From assembly GCF_008693385.1 (NCBI RefSeq), contig NZ_CP044067.1, forward strand, positions 806,001-870,000: a stretch of 64,000 bases of DNA, in the 5' to 3' direction. This document shows positions 51,928 to 60,725 of this stretch, piece after piece. The notes beneath the pieces were generated by a model that made no database searches, was not told the DNA's origin, and saw only the letters and a program-made list of their open reading frames with translations. Each line of letters opens with the position of its first letter. Position 1 is the first letter of the stretch. Origin of the DNA: Cupriavidus pauculus (GTDB lineage: Bacteria; Pseudomonadota; Gammaproteobacteria; Burkholderiales; Burkholderiaceae). The translations under genes and the position numbers were made by a program.

Positions 51928-53507
51928 GGCTTGCCCTGCTGCAGGGCGAACTTGCGTGCAAGCAGTTCGGTGGGCGACGTCTGGATCGCGCGCATCCACA
52001 TGTCCGCGTTTTGCTGGACGAGGCCCTGCTGCATCTTGTCGCCGCCCGGCGGCGGCGGGGGCTTGCCGCGATCGATCTCGATCTTGTCCGGCTTCAGGTC
52101 CGGCGGTTCTTCCTCGCCCTGTTGCTTCTGCTCCTGCTGCTTCAGCAGGGCCTCCATCCGCGCGAGGTTCTGCTGCGCCGGCGGCCAGCCCGGACGCTGC
52201 TGCAGGGCATACCGGTATCGCGCCATGGCTTCGCGATATTTCTGCTGCTGCGCGAGGGCATTGCCGAGATCGAACTGCGCTTCGGGGGTGGACACCCTCT
52301 CGAACGCGCGCGCGGCTTCGGCGAATTTTCCGGCGCGATAGTAGGCGACGCCACGCCACATCGGATCTTCGAACAGCGTGGCCGCCCGCGTGAAATCGCC
52401 CTGTTCGAATGCGCGGCGCCCCTGCTGGTCGTGCGTGAGCCACAGGTCCGCGAAGCGCCACGGCCGTATGGCGGTGTCCGCTTGCGCAAGCAGCGGATCG
52501 TGCGGGGCACTGATGGCGACGGTCAGCAGCGCGCCGGCGATCCAGCGGATGGTCCAGCCCTTGCGGAACCATAGCAATGCGAGCAACGCGATCGGTACCG
52601 TCAGGGGCCATCCCGCGTCGTGCCAGCGCAGCGTGTCTTCGGCACTGGTCTGTGCCATATGCGACTGGATATGGCGCTGGACCCATGCCACGTCGTCGTC
52701 GCTGTCGGGTGTGATCGTCGTCACGGGAATATCGGCGTCGCGCAGGGCACGCAACGTTGCCGGGTCGAGACCGGGCGCGGTGCCGTCGCCCTCTTTCAGC
52801 GGACCGCCGTCCTGGGTGCCGATGACCAGTGCCACGACCTGTGTGCGTTTGTCGCGCTGGCGCAGCGCGTCGGCCGCGCCGGGTTCGAGGCCATCGGTCA
52901 GCAGCAGGATGGTGCCCGGTATCGGCTCGCGTGCCATGGCTGTCGCGATCATCCGCACGGCCTGGGCGGTGTGCTTGCCCGGCACGGGCATGATGCGTGT
53001 CTGCAACGCGTCGGCAAAGGTTTGCAGCAGCGCGGCGTCGTCGGTCAGGGGCAACACGAGGTGTGTGGAACCGGCGTAGGCGTACAGCGCGGTGCGGCCA
53101 CCGTCGCGATGGGCGAGCAGCGCGCGGATCTTGAGCTTGGCGCGCTCGAGCCGCGTGGGCGTGACGTCGATGGCGTTCATCGTGGGGGCGAGGTCGACCG
53201 CGATGGCGAGCGGGGCCTTGTCGGCAAGAAACGGCGGCCGTTCGCGCTGCCATGTCGGCCCCGCCAGGGCGATGGCGGCGATCGCGAGCAGCAGCGTGAC
53301 CAGATGCACGGGGCGCACGGCAAGCCGCCCGCGCTCGCCGACGACGAGCGCGTCGAGCAGATGCGGGGCGATGGTGCCGCGCCAGCGGCGACGCACGTCG
53401 CCGTGCCGACGCACGGCCCAGGGGAGCCATGCTGCGACGAGCGCGAGCAGGAGCCACGAGGGCCGCAGAAAGTGAAACTGCGCGAGGGCACCGATGGCGT
53501 CGGTCAT
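51924..53507 (-). CDS. VWA-TPR membrane protein (BatB/BatC-like fusion)
   Basis: A 527-residue protein: two N-terminal membrane segments, a VWA domain (about 90-280), further membrane segments (about 295-345) and a TPR region (about 365-450) with a Pro/Lys/Gln-rich tail. The VWA MIDAS motif reads VDLAPTM, so the first Ser of DxSxS is Ala; the later TDGLE position is kept. Metal binding may be weakened relative to its neighbour. It overlaps genes on both sides by 4 nt. Confidence 0.86.
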   Translation of the reverse strand: MTDAIGALAQFHFLRPSWLLLALVAAWLPWAVRRHGDVRRRWRGTIAPHLLDALVVGERGRLAVRPVHLVTLLLAIAAIALAGPTWQRERPPFLADKAPLAIAVDLAPTMNAIDVTPTRLERAKLKIRALLAHRDGGRTALYAYAGSTHLVLPLTDDAALLQTFADALQTRIMPVPGKHTAQAVRMIATAMAREPIPGTILLLTDGLEPGAADALRQRDKRTQVVALVIGTQDGGPLKEGDGTAPGLDPATLRALRDADIPVTTITPDSDDDVAWVQRHIQSHMAQTSAEDTLRWHDAGWPLTVPIALLALLWFRKGWTIRWIAGALLTVAISAPHDPLLAQADTAIRPWRFADLWLTHDQQGRRAFEQGDFTRAATLFEDPMWRGVAYYRAGKFAEAARAFERVSTPEAQFDLGNALAQQQKYREAMARYRYALQQRPGWPPAQQNLARMEALLKQQEQKQQGEEEPPDLKPDKIEIDRGKPPPPPGGDKMQQGLVQQNADMWMRAIQTSPTELLARKFALQQGKP

Positions 53508-53558
53508 ACCGCCCCCTTGCCCGCGGCAGGCGCTGACGTGCGGGCGATCCAGCGCGCG
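53500..53558. repeat. 59-bp direct repeat, copy 1
   Basis: Identical over 59 bases to 53736-53794, 236 nt away. It spans the VWA-TPR start codon, the stop of the small ORF and that ORF's last 17 or so codons. The sequence on either side diverges at once. Confidence 0.95.
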
Positions 53559-53743
53559 ACGTTGTCGGCCGACGGCCAGCGCAGCCGCGAGAACTGGGCT
53601 CGCGAGAGGTCGGCTTGCGCTAGCCGGCGCGCGGTCCGGCGCACGGCGTGGGCCGCCGACAGCCAGCGCGTGGCGTAGGCGGCCGGCAGCCGGCGCGGTC
53701 GCGGGCGGCGGGCTGGTGCGAGCGCGATGGGCGCCTCGGTCAT
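53504..53743 (-). CDS. Small Arg/Ala-rich ORF between the two VWA genes, possibly created by duplication
   Basis: A 79-codon frame (MTEAPIALAPARRPRPRRLP...) whose start overlaps the upstream VWA stop and whose stop overlaps the downstream VWA-TPR start, each by the 4-nt ATGA. Its first residues (MTEAPIALA) resemble those of the VWA-TPR protein (MTDAIGALA). Its last 17 residues, ARWIARTSAPAAGKGAV, equal the C-terminus of the upstream VWA protein because of the 59-bp direct repeat. It looks like a duplicated gene junction with about 180 nt of other sequence between. It is translatable, but no function can be suggested. Confidence 0.5.
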   Translation of the reverse strand: MTEAPIALAPARRPRPRRLPAAYATRWLSAAHAVRRTARRLAQADLSRAQFSRLRWPSADNVARWIARTSAPAAGKGAV

Positions 53744-53794
53744 ACCGCCCCCTTGCCCGCGGCAGGCGCTGACGTGCGGGCGATCCAGCGCGCG
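53736..53794. repeat. 59-bp direct repeat, copy 2
   Basis: Second copy of the 59-base repeat, covering the C-terminal codons and stop of the upstream VWA gene and the start of the 79-codon ORF. Confidence 0.95.
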
Positions 53795-54753
53795 TAGCTG
53801 GCCATCGACAGCTGATACGCCACCAGCAACAACACCGCCGCCCCAAGCGGCCACATGAACAGCTCACGTCGGGGCCGCCAGCTCAGCGTTCGCACCTTGT
53901 GCGGCGTCACGCGATCGAGCGTGCCATAGATCGCCGCCAGCGCATTCTGGTCGGCGCCGAAGAAATATCGGCCCCCGGTTGCCGCGGCAATGCGCTGCAG
54001 CGTCTCCAGATCGACCTTCTGCTCGCCCGTCGCCGCCGGGTCGCCGATGCCCACGGTGTGCACGACGACACCCCGCGCCCTCGCAATCTCGGCCGCCTGC
54101 AGAGGCGGCATCCTGCTCGCGGTATCGTTGCCGTCCGTCAGCAGAATCAGCACCTTCTCCGTGGCATGACTGTGCTCGAACATCTTGATGCCAAGCCCGA
54201 TCGCATCGCCCATCGACGTGCTCGCGCCCGCCATGCCCGGCACCATGTCCCCAATCAGCGTGCGCGCGAGCGCATGGTCGAGCGTGAACGGCGCCAGCGG
54301 ATACGGCGCATCCCCAAACACGATCAGCCCGATGCGATCCCCCGGCCGATGCGACACGAACTCGCCCACCACCTCCCGCACGGCCTGCACGCGCGCTTCC
54401 ATCGCCCCGGCCGGGTTCCGGAAGTCGCGCGTATCCATCGACTGCGACAGATCCAGCGCCAGCAGCAGATCGCGCACGGGTTCGGTCTTGTAGACCGGCG
54501 GCTCCAGATACTGCGGCCGCGCCAGCGCCACCACGATCAGCCCCCACGCCACCGGCGCCAGCACGCGCTGCGCGACATTGCGATGCGGCACATGCGCGCC
54601 CGTCGCGGGCTGCAATCCCGCCGCACTGGCTACCTCCCCAAAATAAGGCAGCCGCACTGACGCGCTCGATTCCCGATACGGCGGCAGCAGCCACCACACG
54701 AGCAACGGCAGCACCAGTGCAACAAGCATCCACGGATAAGCGAGCGCGATCAT
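53740..54753 (-). CDS. VWA-domain membrane protein (BatA-like)
   Basis: A 337-residue protein with membrane segments near residues 5-25, 60-80 and about 305-325, and a VWA domain between them. The MIDAS motif is intact: Asp-Leu-Ser-Gln-Ser (LALDLSQSMDTRD), with STSMGDA and LILLTDGND supplying the other positions. It overlaps the DUF4381 gene by 4 nt. With MoxR it should form a metal-dependent adhesion and activation platform on the periplasmic side. Confidence 0.9.
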   Translation of the reverse strand: MIALAYPWMLVALVLPLLVWWLLPPYRESSASVRLPYFGEVASAAGLQPATGAHVPHRNVAQRVLAPVAWGLIVVALARPQYLEPPVYKTEPVRDLLLALDLSQSMDTRDFRNPAGAMEARVQAVREVVGEFVSHRPGDRIGLIVFGDAPYPLAPFTLDHALARTLIGDMVPGMAGASTSMGDAIGLGIKMFEHSHATEKVLILLTDGNDTASRMPPLQAAEIARARGVVVHTVGIGDPAATGEQKVDLETLQRIAAATGGRYFFGADQNALAAIYGTLDRVTPHKVRTLSWRPRRELFMWPLGAAVLLLVAYQLSMASYARWIARTSAPAAGKGAV

Positions 54754-55274
54754 GCGGACGGCACCCGATGCCCGGCAATCCATCGCCGGCAGGCCATCGC
54801 CACCTCATCGGCGCGCGCGGCCGGCCACGCCGCAAGCACCGATGCGTCACGGTACTCGGCGTCGATCAGCGCCTGCAATGGCGCCATCGCATCGGCGGCC
54901 TTGCCCGCATGCGCGCGCAAAAACGCATGCCATGCCTCGCCGGCCAGACCCGCCACCTCGACGCGCGGCCATGCGGCCAGCGCGCAGCGCTTGAGCAATA
55001 CCGACAGCGCCATCAACGCGCGCGCGCGAGCCGCCCCTTCCTCGTGCAGGTCGGCCCGCAACCGCGCCAGTTCCGCGAGCGCTTCACGCCGATACCGGTT
55101 CGCGCGCCAGTGCCGCCATCCGCGCCACGCCAGCCAGGAGGCCAGCGCGAATACGACGACGGCCAGCACGAGCCACCCCACCGTCCCCGGAAACCAGGAA
55201 GGCGGTGACGGCATGACGATATCGGCCAGATCGGGCAACGCATGACTCCCATTGGCAACCGCAACGGTTGTCAT
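54750..55274 (-). CDS. DUF4381 domain protein
   Basis: A 174-residue protein: a short N-terminal stretch with PPSWFPGTVGW, one membrane segment (about 33-52) and a soluble helical domain with LHEEGAARARALMALSVLLK. DUF4381 is a regular member of MoxR/VWA operons. It is the first gene of the leftward operon that runs to 41417; its own promoter must lie in the 81 nt before the next gene or further upstream. Confidence 0.85.
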   Translation of the reverse strand: MTTVAVANGSHALPDLADIVMPSPPSWFPGTVGWLVLAVVVFALASWLAWRGWRHWRANRYRREALAELARLRADLHEEGAARARALMALSVLLKRCALAAWPRVEVAGLAGEAWHAFLRAHAGKAADAMAPLQALIDAEYRDASVLAAWPAARADEVAMACRRWIAGHRVPSA

Positions 55275-55355
55275 GGGCAGCGTAGCGCGCCCCGCGCGGA
55301 AAGCGAATTAAGAGTTTTGGGAGGCGAGTTGAATGCTTTGGGCGGCGGCCGCGGC

Positions 55356-55820
55356 TCAGCGGCGCAGGCGCACGAAATCCGCGAACGAGACGAGCTTGCG
55401 CTTCTCGTTGGACAGGGTCTTGCGCCCGGACTGCGTGGATGTCGTGGATGTCTTGCGTGCCGACTGGCCGCGCTCGAACTTGGCGGCCGCGCGGGCGTCC
55501 TCGCGCGCATGGGTCTGATCGGACTTCTGTTCGGCTTTCTGGCGTTCGGCTTCGAGCCGGGCCGCCGCGCGCTCTTCGCGCGCGATATCCTGCGCCACGG
55601 ACAGGATCTCCGCCTTGAGCAGATCGCGCCGCTGCCGCGCGGCCAGCCTGGCCGCCTGCAACTGCTCTTTCCGCTGGCGCAGCCAGTCTTTCCGGTTGAC
55701 GGGCGCGGGCCGCGCTTCCTGCGGCACGCTCAGCCGCAACGCCCGGCTGGTCGCAACCTTTTCCGCCTGCAGCGTGCCTCGCGCTTTTTGCTTCGCCGAA
55801 TCTTGCTTCGGATCACTCAC
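55356..55820 (-). CDS. Basic coiled-coil hypothetical protein
   Basis: A 154-residue, very charged protein (Arg, Lys, Glu, Ala and Gln) with long predicted helices and coiled-coil character (RKEQLQAARLAARQRRDLLK, then EERAAARLEAERQKAEQ). No signal peptide or membrane segment. It ends in a conserved-looking KLVSFADFVRLRR. No family was recognised. Confidence 0.68.
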   Translation of the reverse strand: MSDPKQDSAKQKARGTLQAEKVATSRALRLSVPQEARPAPVNRKDWLRQRKEQLQAARLAARQRRDLLKAEILSVAQDIAREERAAARLEAERQKAEQKSDQTHAREDARAAAKFERGQSARKTSTTSTQSGRKTLSNEKRKLVSFADFVRLRR

Positions 55821-55845
55821 GCTGGATCACTCCCCGCCCACTTAT

Positions 55846-55867
55846 CGGTGACGCATAGGCATCACCG
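55846..55867. other. Stem-loop with 9-bp arms
   Basis: CGGTGACGC-ATAG-GCATCACCG pairs at 8 of 9 positions. It lies 54 nt past the stop of the leftward gene at 55922 and could slow or end transcription, but no U-rich tract follows in either direction. Confidence 0.35.
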
Positions 55868-55921
55868 GTGCAAGTCCTCGAAACGACAACCATACCATAG
55901 GACGCATGCGCGGGCGGGCGG

Positions 55922-56575
55922 TCAACCGGGCAGACAGTCCCGGAATTCGGCACGCAACGCCTGCACGGCGGGAAGGCTCGCCTGCGGATCGGTCGAGATC
56001 AGCGCGGCCATCTGCGCGGCATGGCAGACGAGGCCATTGGCACAGCGCACGATATCCTCGACCTCCGCGTCCGCGGCCGCGTTGCCGGATCGCGACATCG
56101 GGCGTATGCCGCCGCGCGTGAGCCCGTTCGCGGCGCGCAATGCCCGCGACCGGTACTCGCCGAGGTGATCGACGATGTCCTTGCTGCGCGGGTCGTCGAG
56201 CGCAAGCAGCGCATCGATCATGACGGTCAGGCCGGGCGCCTCCTGGTCGGTGTTCCCGGCGGCATCCCCGGTGGCGTGATACTGGCGCACCCACCGCTCG
56301 TCCGCGGCCTCCAGCAGCCAGACACAGCGCATCAGGCTCTCGAACTGCGGCCGGAACAGCGCCAGCGCCGCGTTCGGCATGCCGATCGTGAGCAGCGCCA
56401 CGGCGCCCGTCGCATGCTCGACGGACATCAGCGCGCACTGATACGCGGCAATGGTGCGCGGATGGTCGGTGGGAACGGCATCCTTCATGCTCGCCACGGC
56501 GGCGCCATGCAGGGCCGCCGCGCGCGACAGGATTTCCATGGACATGAGTCGGGCCTCGTTGAGAGAGGCCCGCAT
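55922..56575 (-). CDS. Hypothetical protein, all-helical (DUF6988-like)
   Basis: A 217-residue mostly helical protein. It contains MSVEHATGAVALLTIGMPNA, LFRPQFESLMRCVWLLEAAD and DHLGEYRSRALRAANGLTRG, a pattern seen in small abortive-infection-like or HEPN-like helical proteins such as DUF6988. No RxxxxH HEPN motif is evident, so a nuclease is not claimed. An ATG ten codons in (MSMEIL) is an alternative start. Confidence 0.65.
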   Translation of the reverse strand: MRASLNEARLMSMEILSRAAALHGAAVASMKDAVPTDHPRTIAAYQCALMSVEHATGAVALLTIGMPNAALALFRPQFESLMRCVWLLEAADERWVRQYHATGDAAGNTDQEAPGLTVMIDALLALDDPRSKDIVDHLGEYRSRALRAANGLTRGGIRPMSRSGNAAADAEVEDIVRCANGLVCHAAQMAALISTDPQASLPAVQALRAEFRDCLPG

Positions 56576-56712
56576 TCTATCCCCTATCGACGGTCACGTT
56601 CATCGGCGCCCTCATTTCTGTGTAGATCATTATATAAATCGCTTGACCGCCCGCCAACTCTCGCATAGTTTTGCGTCAATCGACAGATCATCCAATCAAA
56701 GACTGGCCGGCA

Positions 56713-57855
56713 ATGGCGCGGAGCATGGCATCTTCCCATCGAGACATCATCGTCGTCGGCGCTTCCCTCGCGGGGCTGACATTCGCCCTCGCCTGCGCAA
56801 AGCATGGCGTACCCGTTCGCGTGCTGGAGCGCGCCGAGCGAAGAGTGCATGGTGGCGACAATCTGAGCGTGAACCTCGCATCCATTGCGGCAGCCGTCGG
56901 CTGCGATCCGCGTTCGGCGCCGCAACTGCCCGTTGTGCGCGCCTATCGTGACCGGCATCTGACGGCCTGGCCAGCCTTGTACGATTGGCTTCGCGATCGT
57001 GCCGGCGAGGCCCCGGGCATTACGCTGATGGAAAACATGACCGTTAGCACGGTCGAGTCCGGGCATGACAAGGCAACGGTAGTGCTCGCCGACGGCTCCA
57101 CCTTGTCCGCCGATGCGGTCATCGGTGCCGATGGCTACCGCAGCACGGTCCGCCGTGCGATCGCGCCCGAGCTGCCGCATGCGCGTTACGCGGGCTATAT
57201 CGTCTGGCGAGGACTGATCGAAGAGAAGATGCTGCCATCGCCGGTGGACTGGCCTTCCAATGGCGGCCTATGGATCGAATTCTCGCAAGGGTACCGCCTC
57301 GTCGCCGCGGTGCTTCCCGGACGTGACGGATCGCTCGATCCTGGCCAACGGCAGGTGACATTCGCCTGGTTCGATGCCGGCCGGGAAGCGCTCCTCCGGC
57401 GCACGCATTGTCTGACCGAAGACGGGTATGTGGTCGGAACGCTCGGCGCCGACGCCATCGGTGACGATGTCAGAGACGAACTCGCCCGGCTCGCTCCGCG
57501 GGTCTGGCCCGACCCGTGGGTCGACGCCGTGACCGCGGGGGTGCGCGCGGCCGGCACCATGCGCGGCGCACCGATCGCCGAGTACCGTCCCGACCGGCTG
57601 GCATCGGGGCCATTGGCGATCATCGGCGATGCCGCGCACGTGCTCTCTCCCATGACCGGAAGCGGTTACGCCACGGGCGTCGAAGATGCGGCATACCTTG
57701 CCGGATTGCTGGCGGGGGTCGCGCCCTCGATGCCCATGGACGTGCTGCTGAAGCAGTACGAGCAGGCACGTCTGCCCTACATACGAGGGCTCGTGAACCA
57801 TTCCATGACGTTGTCCGGCGAATTTCGCCGCTATGCGGCTACCTTTGCGCGCTGA
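56713..57855 (+). CDS. FAD-dependent aromatic monooxygenase (dihydroxypyridine-hydroxylase-like)
   Basis: A 380-residue PHBH-type flavoprotein. The Rossmann motif VVGASLAGLTFALACAKHG is near residue 12, the DG motif is VIGADGYRSTVRRAIAPELP, and the GD motif is LAIIGDAAHVLSPMTGSGYA. The block YAGYIVWRGLIEE is typical of the 2,6-dihydroxypyridine hydroxylase branch, so a hydroxylated pyridine or aromatic acid is a reasonable substrate. Start choice is uncertain: ATG at 56713 or 56725; a TTG further upstream lacks support. It is followed by a LysR gene after 10 nt and faces the FAH/LeuCD-like operon. Confidence 0.83.
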   Translation: MARSMASSHRDIIVVGASLAGLTFALACAKHGVPVRVLERAERRVHGGDNLSVNLASIAAAVGCDPRSAPQLPVVRAYRDRHLTAWPALYDWLRDRAGEAPGITLMENMTVSTVESGHDKATVVLADGSTLSADAVIGADGYRSTVRRAIAPELPHARYAGYIVWRGLIEEKMLPSPVDWPSNGGLWIEFSQGYRLVAAVLPGRDGSLDPGQRQVTFAWFDAGREALLRRTHCLTEDGYVVGTLGADAIGDDVRDELARLAPRVWPDPWVDAVTAGVRAAGTMRGAPIAEYRPDRLASGPLAIIGDAAHVLSPMTGSGYATGVEDAAYLAGLLAGVAPSMPMDVLLKQYEQARLPYIRGLVNHSMTLSGEFRRYAATFAR

Positions 57856-57865
57856 GGCCCGACCC

Positions 57866-58798
57866 ATGCACCTCAACCTTCACCAGCTGGATGCGTTCGC
57901 GCGCGTGGCACGGCTCGGCGGCTTCTCGCGCGCGGCCGATCAAATGCATCTGAGCCAGGCCGGCCTCAGCATTCTGATACGCAAGCTCGAGACCCGGCTT
58001 TCGGTCCAGCTGTTCGAACGGAACGCGCGCGGCGTCACGCTCACAGCCTCCGGAAGAGGCCTCCTTCCCATCGCGGAGCGAATGCTGCAGGACGCCCAGA
58101 CGATCCTGAACAACAGCCAGCAGCTTGCCGAGCAAGCGGTCCGTCGGATCACCGTCGCGCTGCCACCCCTCCTTGCGTCGACGGTGCTTCCGGGAGTGCT
58201 GTCACAGTTCCAGGCGTCTCACCCCACGGTGAACGTCAGCTTTCGCGAGTGCGTCGGCGACGAACTGGTTCACCACGTCTACACGCGAGGCGCCGACTTT
58301 GCGATGACGTTCCAACCCGCCGACAACGGGGAACTGGAAAGCCTCCCGCTCGGCCGTGACCAGCTCTGCGTCGCCCACACCCCCGATCATCCGTTGTCGC
58401 AGCTTCCGCGCGTTCGCTGGTCCGATCTCGTCGGTCTGCCCATCATCGTCAATACGCCTGGCAGTGTCGCCCGGATGCTCGCGGAGGATGCGTTCGCGAG
58501 CATGCAGGAGCCGTTGCAGCCTGCCTTCGAGACAGGCAATCACATGACTTCCGTCGTCCTGGCCGGTGAAGGACTTGGGGTCGCCATCGTCTCCTCCACC
58601 GTCCAGGGACTCGCGCTGTCGATGAACGCGGTCGTGCGGACATTGATCGGTCCGCAGATCACGCGCTCCCTTCAGGTGCTCAAACGCCGCGGTTCGCCGC
58701 TAACCGAACCGGCAAGGGCCTTCGTGGACCTGTTCGGCAAGGCCGCCACACGCGAGATGTCCGCCGCCAGGACGCCCATCTCGCGCCGTTCGGTCTAG
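57866..58798 (+). CDS. LysR-family transcriptional regulator
   Basis: A 310-residue regulator with an N-terminal winged helix (LDAFARVARLGGFSRAADQM, then LSQAGLSILIRKLETRLSVQ) and a type 2 periplasmic-binding-like effector domain. It is co-directional with the monooxygenase gene and its stop TAG shares the bases CTAG with the stop of the convergent FAH gene. It probably controls the monooxygenase and the convergent operon. Confidence 0.9.
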   Translation: MHLNLHQLDAFARVARLGGFSRAADQMHLSQAGLSILIRKLETRLSVQLFERNARGVTLTASGRGLLPIAERMLQDAQTILNNSQQLAEQAVRRITVALPPLLASTVLPGVLSQFQASHPTVNVSFRECVGDELVHHVYTRGADFAMTFQPADNGELESLPLGRDQLCVAHTPDHPLSQLPRVRWSDLVGLPIIVNTPGSVARMLAEDAFASMQEPLQPAFETGNHMTSVVLAGEGLGVAIVSSTVQGLALSMNAVVRTLIGPQITRSLQVLKRRGSPLTEPARAFVDLFGKAATREMSAARTPISRRSV

Positions 58799-59682
58799 GC
58801 GAACCGGTTTTCGATCACGCCCAGGCCATCTACCTCGATCCGCACACTGTCCCCTTCCTGGAGGTAGCGCGGCGGCGTCATCCCCATGCCCACCCCGGCC
58901 GGAGAGCCCGTGGCAATGACGTCGCCGGGATACAGCGTGATGCCTCGCGAGCAGGTCTCGATCAGCGTGGGGATGTCGAAGATCAGATCCGTGGTCACGG
59001 CGTCCTGACGCAGTTCGCGCTCGCCCGACGCCGTGGTGACCCAGCAGCGCACGCGCGTGTTCGTGCCATCGAGCTCGTCGGCGGTCACGATCCACGGGCC
59101 CATCGGACAGAACGTGTCGAACGACTTGCCGAGGTCCCACTGCTGATGGCGCATCTGCACATCGCGCGCCGTCACGTCGTTGACGATCGTGTAGCCATAG
59201 ACGTGGCCCATGGCCTCTTCACGCGAGATGTTCTTGCCGCCCTTGCCGATCACGATCGTCAGTTCGGCCTCATAGTCGATCTGCGCCGACAATGGGCCGG
59301 GCAACTTCACCGTATCGTTCGGCCCGATGACCGTCTCCGGCGCCTTGGTGAAGAAGATGGGCCACGCCGCCGGGTCCGGCGCGTTGTCCTTGAACACCGT
59401 CGTCTCCAGCTCCCTGGCATGGGCGCGATAGTTGCGTCCCACGCACCAGAGGTTGCGGCGCGGAACCGGCAACGGTGCCTCCAGCTTCGCCTCACGCAGA
59501 TCGAAACTGTGTGGTTCGAGCGGAGGGAGTTCGCCACCGTTCGCAATCGAATACTCGATCACGGCCAGCGCGCCACGCCGGGCCTGATCGGCGGCGAGCA
59601 TGAACGGGCGAATGGACTTTCCATCGCCGGACACGACGCCGACACGACGGGCGCCATCTTTGAGGATTACACCGATACGCAT
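58795..59682 (-). CDS. Fumarylacetoacetate-hydrolase-family protein
   Basis: A 295-residue FAH-domain enzyme. The metal-binding acidic cluster is seen in QIDYEAELTIVIGKGGK, and NDVTARDVQMRHQQW and ATGSPAGVGMGM are family hallmarks. Members cleave C-C bonds in acylpyruvates or hydrate/decarboxylate dienoates. ATG at 59682 has GGGAAG at the proper distance. It follows the alpha/beta hydrolase gene by 1 nt. With a LeuCD-like hydratase nearby, a maleylpyruvate-hydrolase-type role is one option. Confidence 0.87.
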   Translation of the reverse strand: MRIGVILKDGARRVGVVSGDGKSIRPFMLAADQARRGALAVIEYSIANGGELPPLEPHSFDLREAKLEAPLPVPRRNLWCVGRNYRAHARELETTVFKDNAPDPAAWPIFFTKAPETVIGPNDTVKLPGPLSAQIDYEAELTIVIGKGGKNISREEAMGHVYGYTIVNDVTARDVQMRHQQWDLGKSFDTFCPMGPWIVTADELDGTNTRVRCWVTTASGERELRQDAVTTDLIFDIPTLIETCSRGITLYPGDVIATGSPAGVGMGMTPPRYLQEGDSVRIEVDGLGVIENRFA

Positions 59683-59683
59683 A

Positions 59684-60667
59684 TTACTTCCCAGAGGTTG
59701 AGTGAGTCGTTCGATAGACCGGCGCCGGTTGCGTGAAGAACGAACGGAGGATGTGATAGACCATCTTGTAGTTCTTCTGCTGGAAGCTGGCGTGGGCAAT
59801 GCCCGCCATGACCGCGAACTGTTTGTCGCGATTGGGCAGGAGCTGGAAGAATTCGAGGAGATCCTCCTCGCTCGCGATGCCGTCGTATTCGCCGCGCATC
59901 ACGATGGTCGGCATCGGCATCTTTGCGGGATCCACGATCGGCAGCTTCGAACACATGTCCACGTAGGTTCCCGTGGGCACCGAGTCGTCCAGCGTCAGGA
60001 TGGCATCGGCGAACGCGTTGACGGTCGCATCGTCCGCGGTGCCTGGGTGATCGCGATTGAAAATGCTGTGCACGAACGCATTGTCGATGGGGCGCCGATT
60101 CTTGCTCAGCCACTCGTCGAGCCGCTTGCGCCGCGCCTCGAGCGTGGGACTGCCCTCTCCGGTCCACACGAACGCATCCAGTGCGAGCCGCTCGACGCGC
60201 TCGGGATGCTGCTGCGCGAACAGCGCCGCCTTCAGCGCACCGGACGAAATGCCATAGACCAGGAATCGCTCCGCCCCCGTATGCGCGGTGATGAACGTCG
60301 TGGCCGCGGCCAGGTCGGCCGCGCCATTCGCGATGTCGAAGTTGATGTCGCGATGCTTGCTGGATCGGCCATAGCCTTCGCTATCGACGCACCACGTGTC
60401 GAAACCCTGCGCCGCGAACCAGTCCATGACCGACGAGTCGGGTCGCCCCGGCACATGCAGGTCGAAAGTGGGCTGTCCGGCCATGGACGATCCATGCACG
60501 AACAGGATCGTGCCCGCCGCCTTCTGGTTGCCCGTCGGCGGCTTGCGCCACATGAAGAGATCGACGCCGCCGTCGCGGGTGGTCCAATGCTCCTCCCCAC
60601 CTGTCCACTGCACATCCGGCTTTCGATGCGAAGCCGTTGCGGCGGGTTGATTTGCCATCGTGTTCAT
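59684..60667 (-). CDS. Alpha/beta hydrolase
   Basis: A 327-residue hydrolase with an oxyanion motif ILFVHGSSMAGQ, the nucleophile in VYGISSGALKAAL (Gly-Ile-Ser-Ser-Gly), an acid in VMRGEYDGIASEE and the His in GIAHASFQQ. AGGAGG lies 5-7 nt before the ATG at 60667. It is followed by the FAH gene after 1 nt. It may hydrolyse an ester or amide or a ring-cleavage product in this cluster. Confidence 0.82.
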   Translation of the reverse strand: MNTMANQPAATASHRKPDVQWTGGEEHWTTRDGGVDLFMWRKPPTGNQKAAGTILFVHGSSMAGQPTFDLHVPGRPDSSVMDWFAAQGFDTWCVDSEGYGRSSKHRDINFDIANGAADLAAATTFITAHTGAERFLVYGISSGALKAALFAQQHPERVERLALDAFVWTGEGSPTLEARRKRLDEWLSKNRRPIDNAFVHSIFNRDHPGTADDATVNAFADAILTLDDSVPTGTYVDMCSKLPIVDPAKMPMPTIVMRGEYDGIASEEDLLEFFQLLPNRDKQFAVMAGIAHASFQQKNYKMVYHILRSFFTQPAPVYRTTHSTSGK

Positions 60668-60725
60668 AGGCCTTCCTCCTTGAAGATATGGGTTCGAATG
60701 AATGTCAATGCCCGGTGGGACCGCA

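Noticed and set aside
55860..55890. GGTGCAAGTCC resembling a tRNA T-arm
   Set aside because: The invariant TTC of the T-loop is missing and no acceptor, D or anticodon arm can be folded around it.
55922..56575. HEPN-type defence nuclease
   Set aside because: The protein is helical but no RxxxxH motif is visible and there is no partner nucleotidyltransferase gene.
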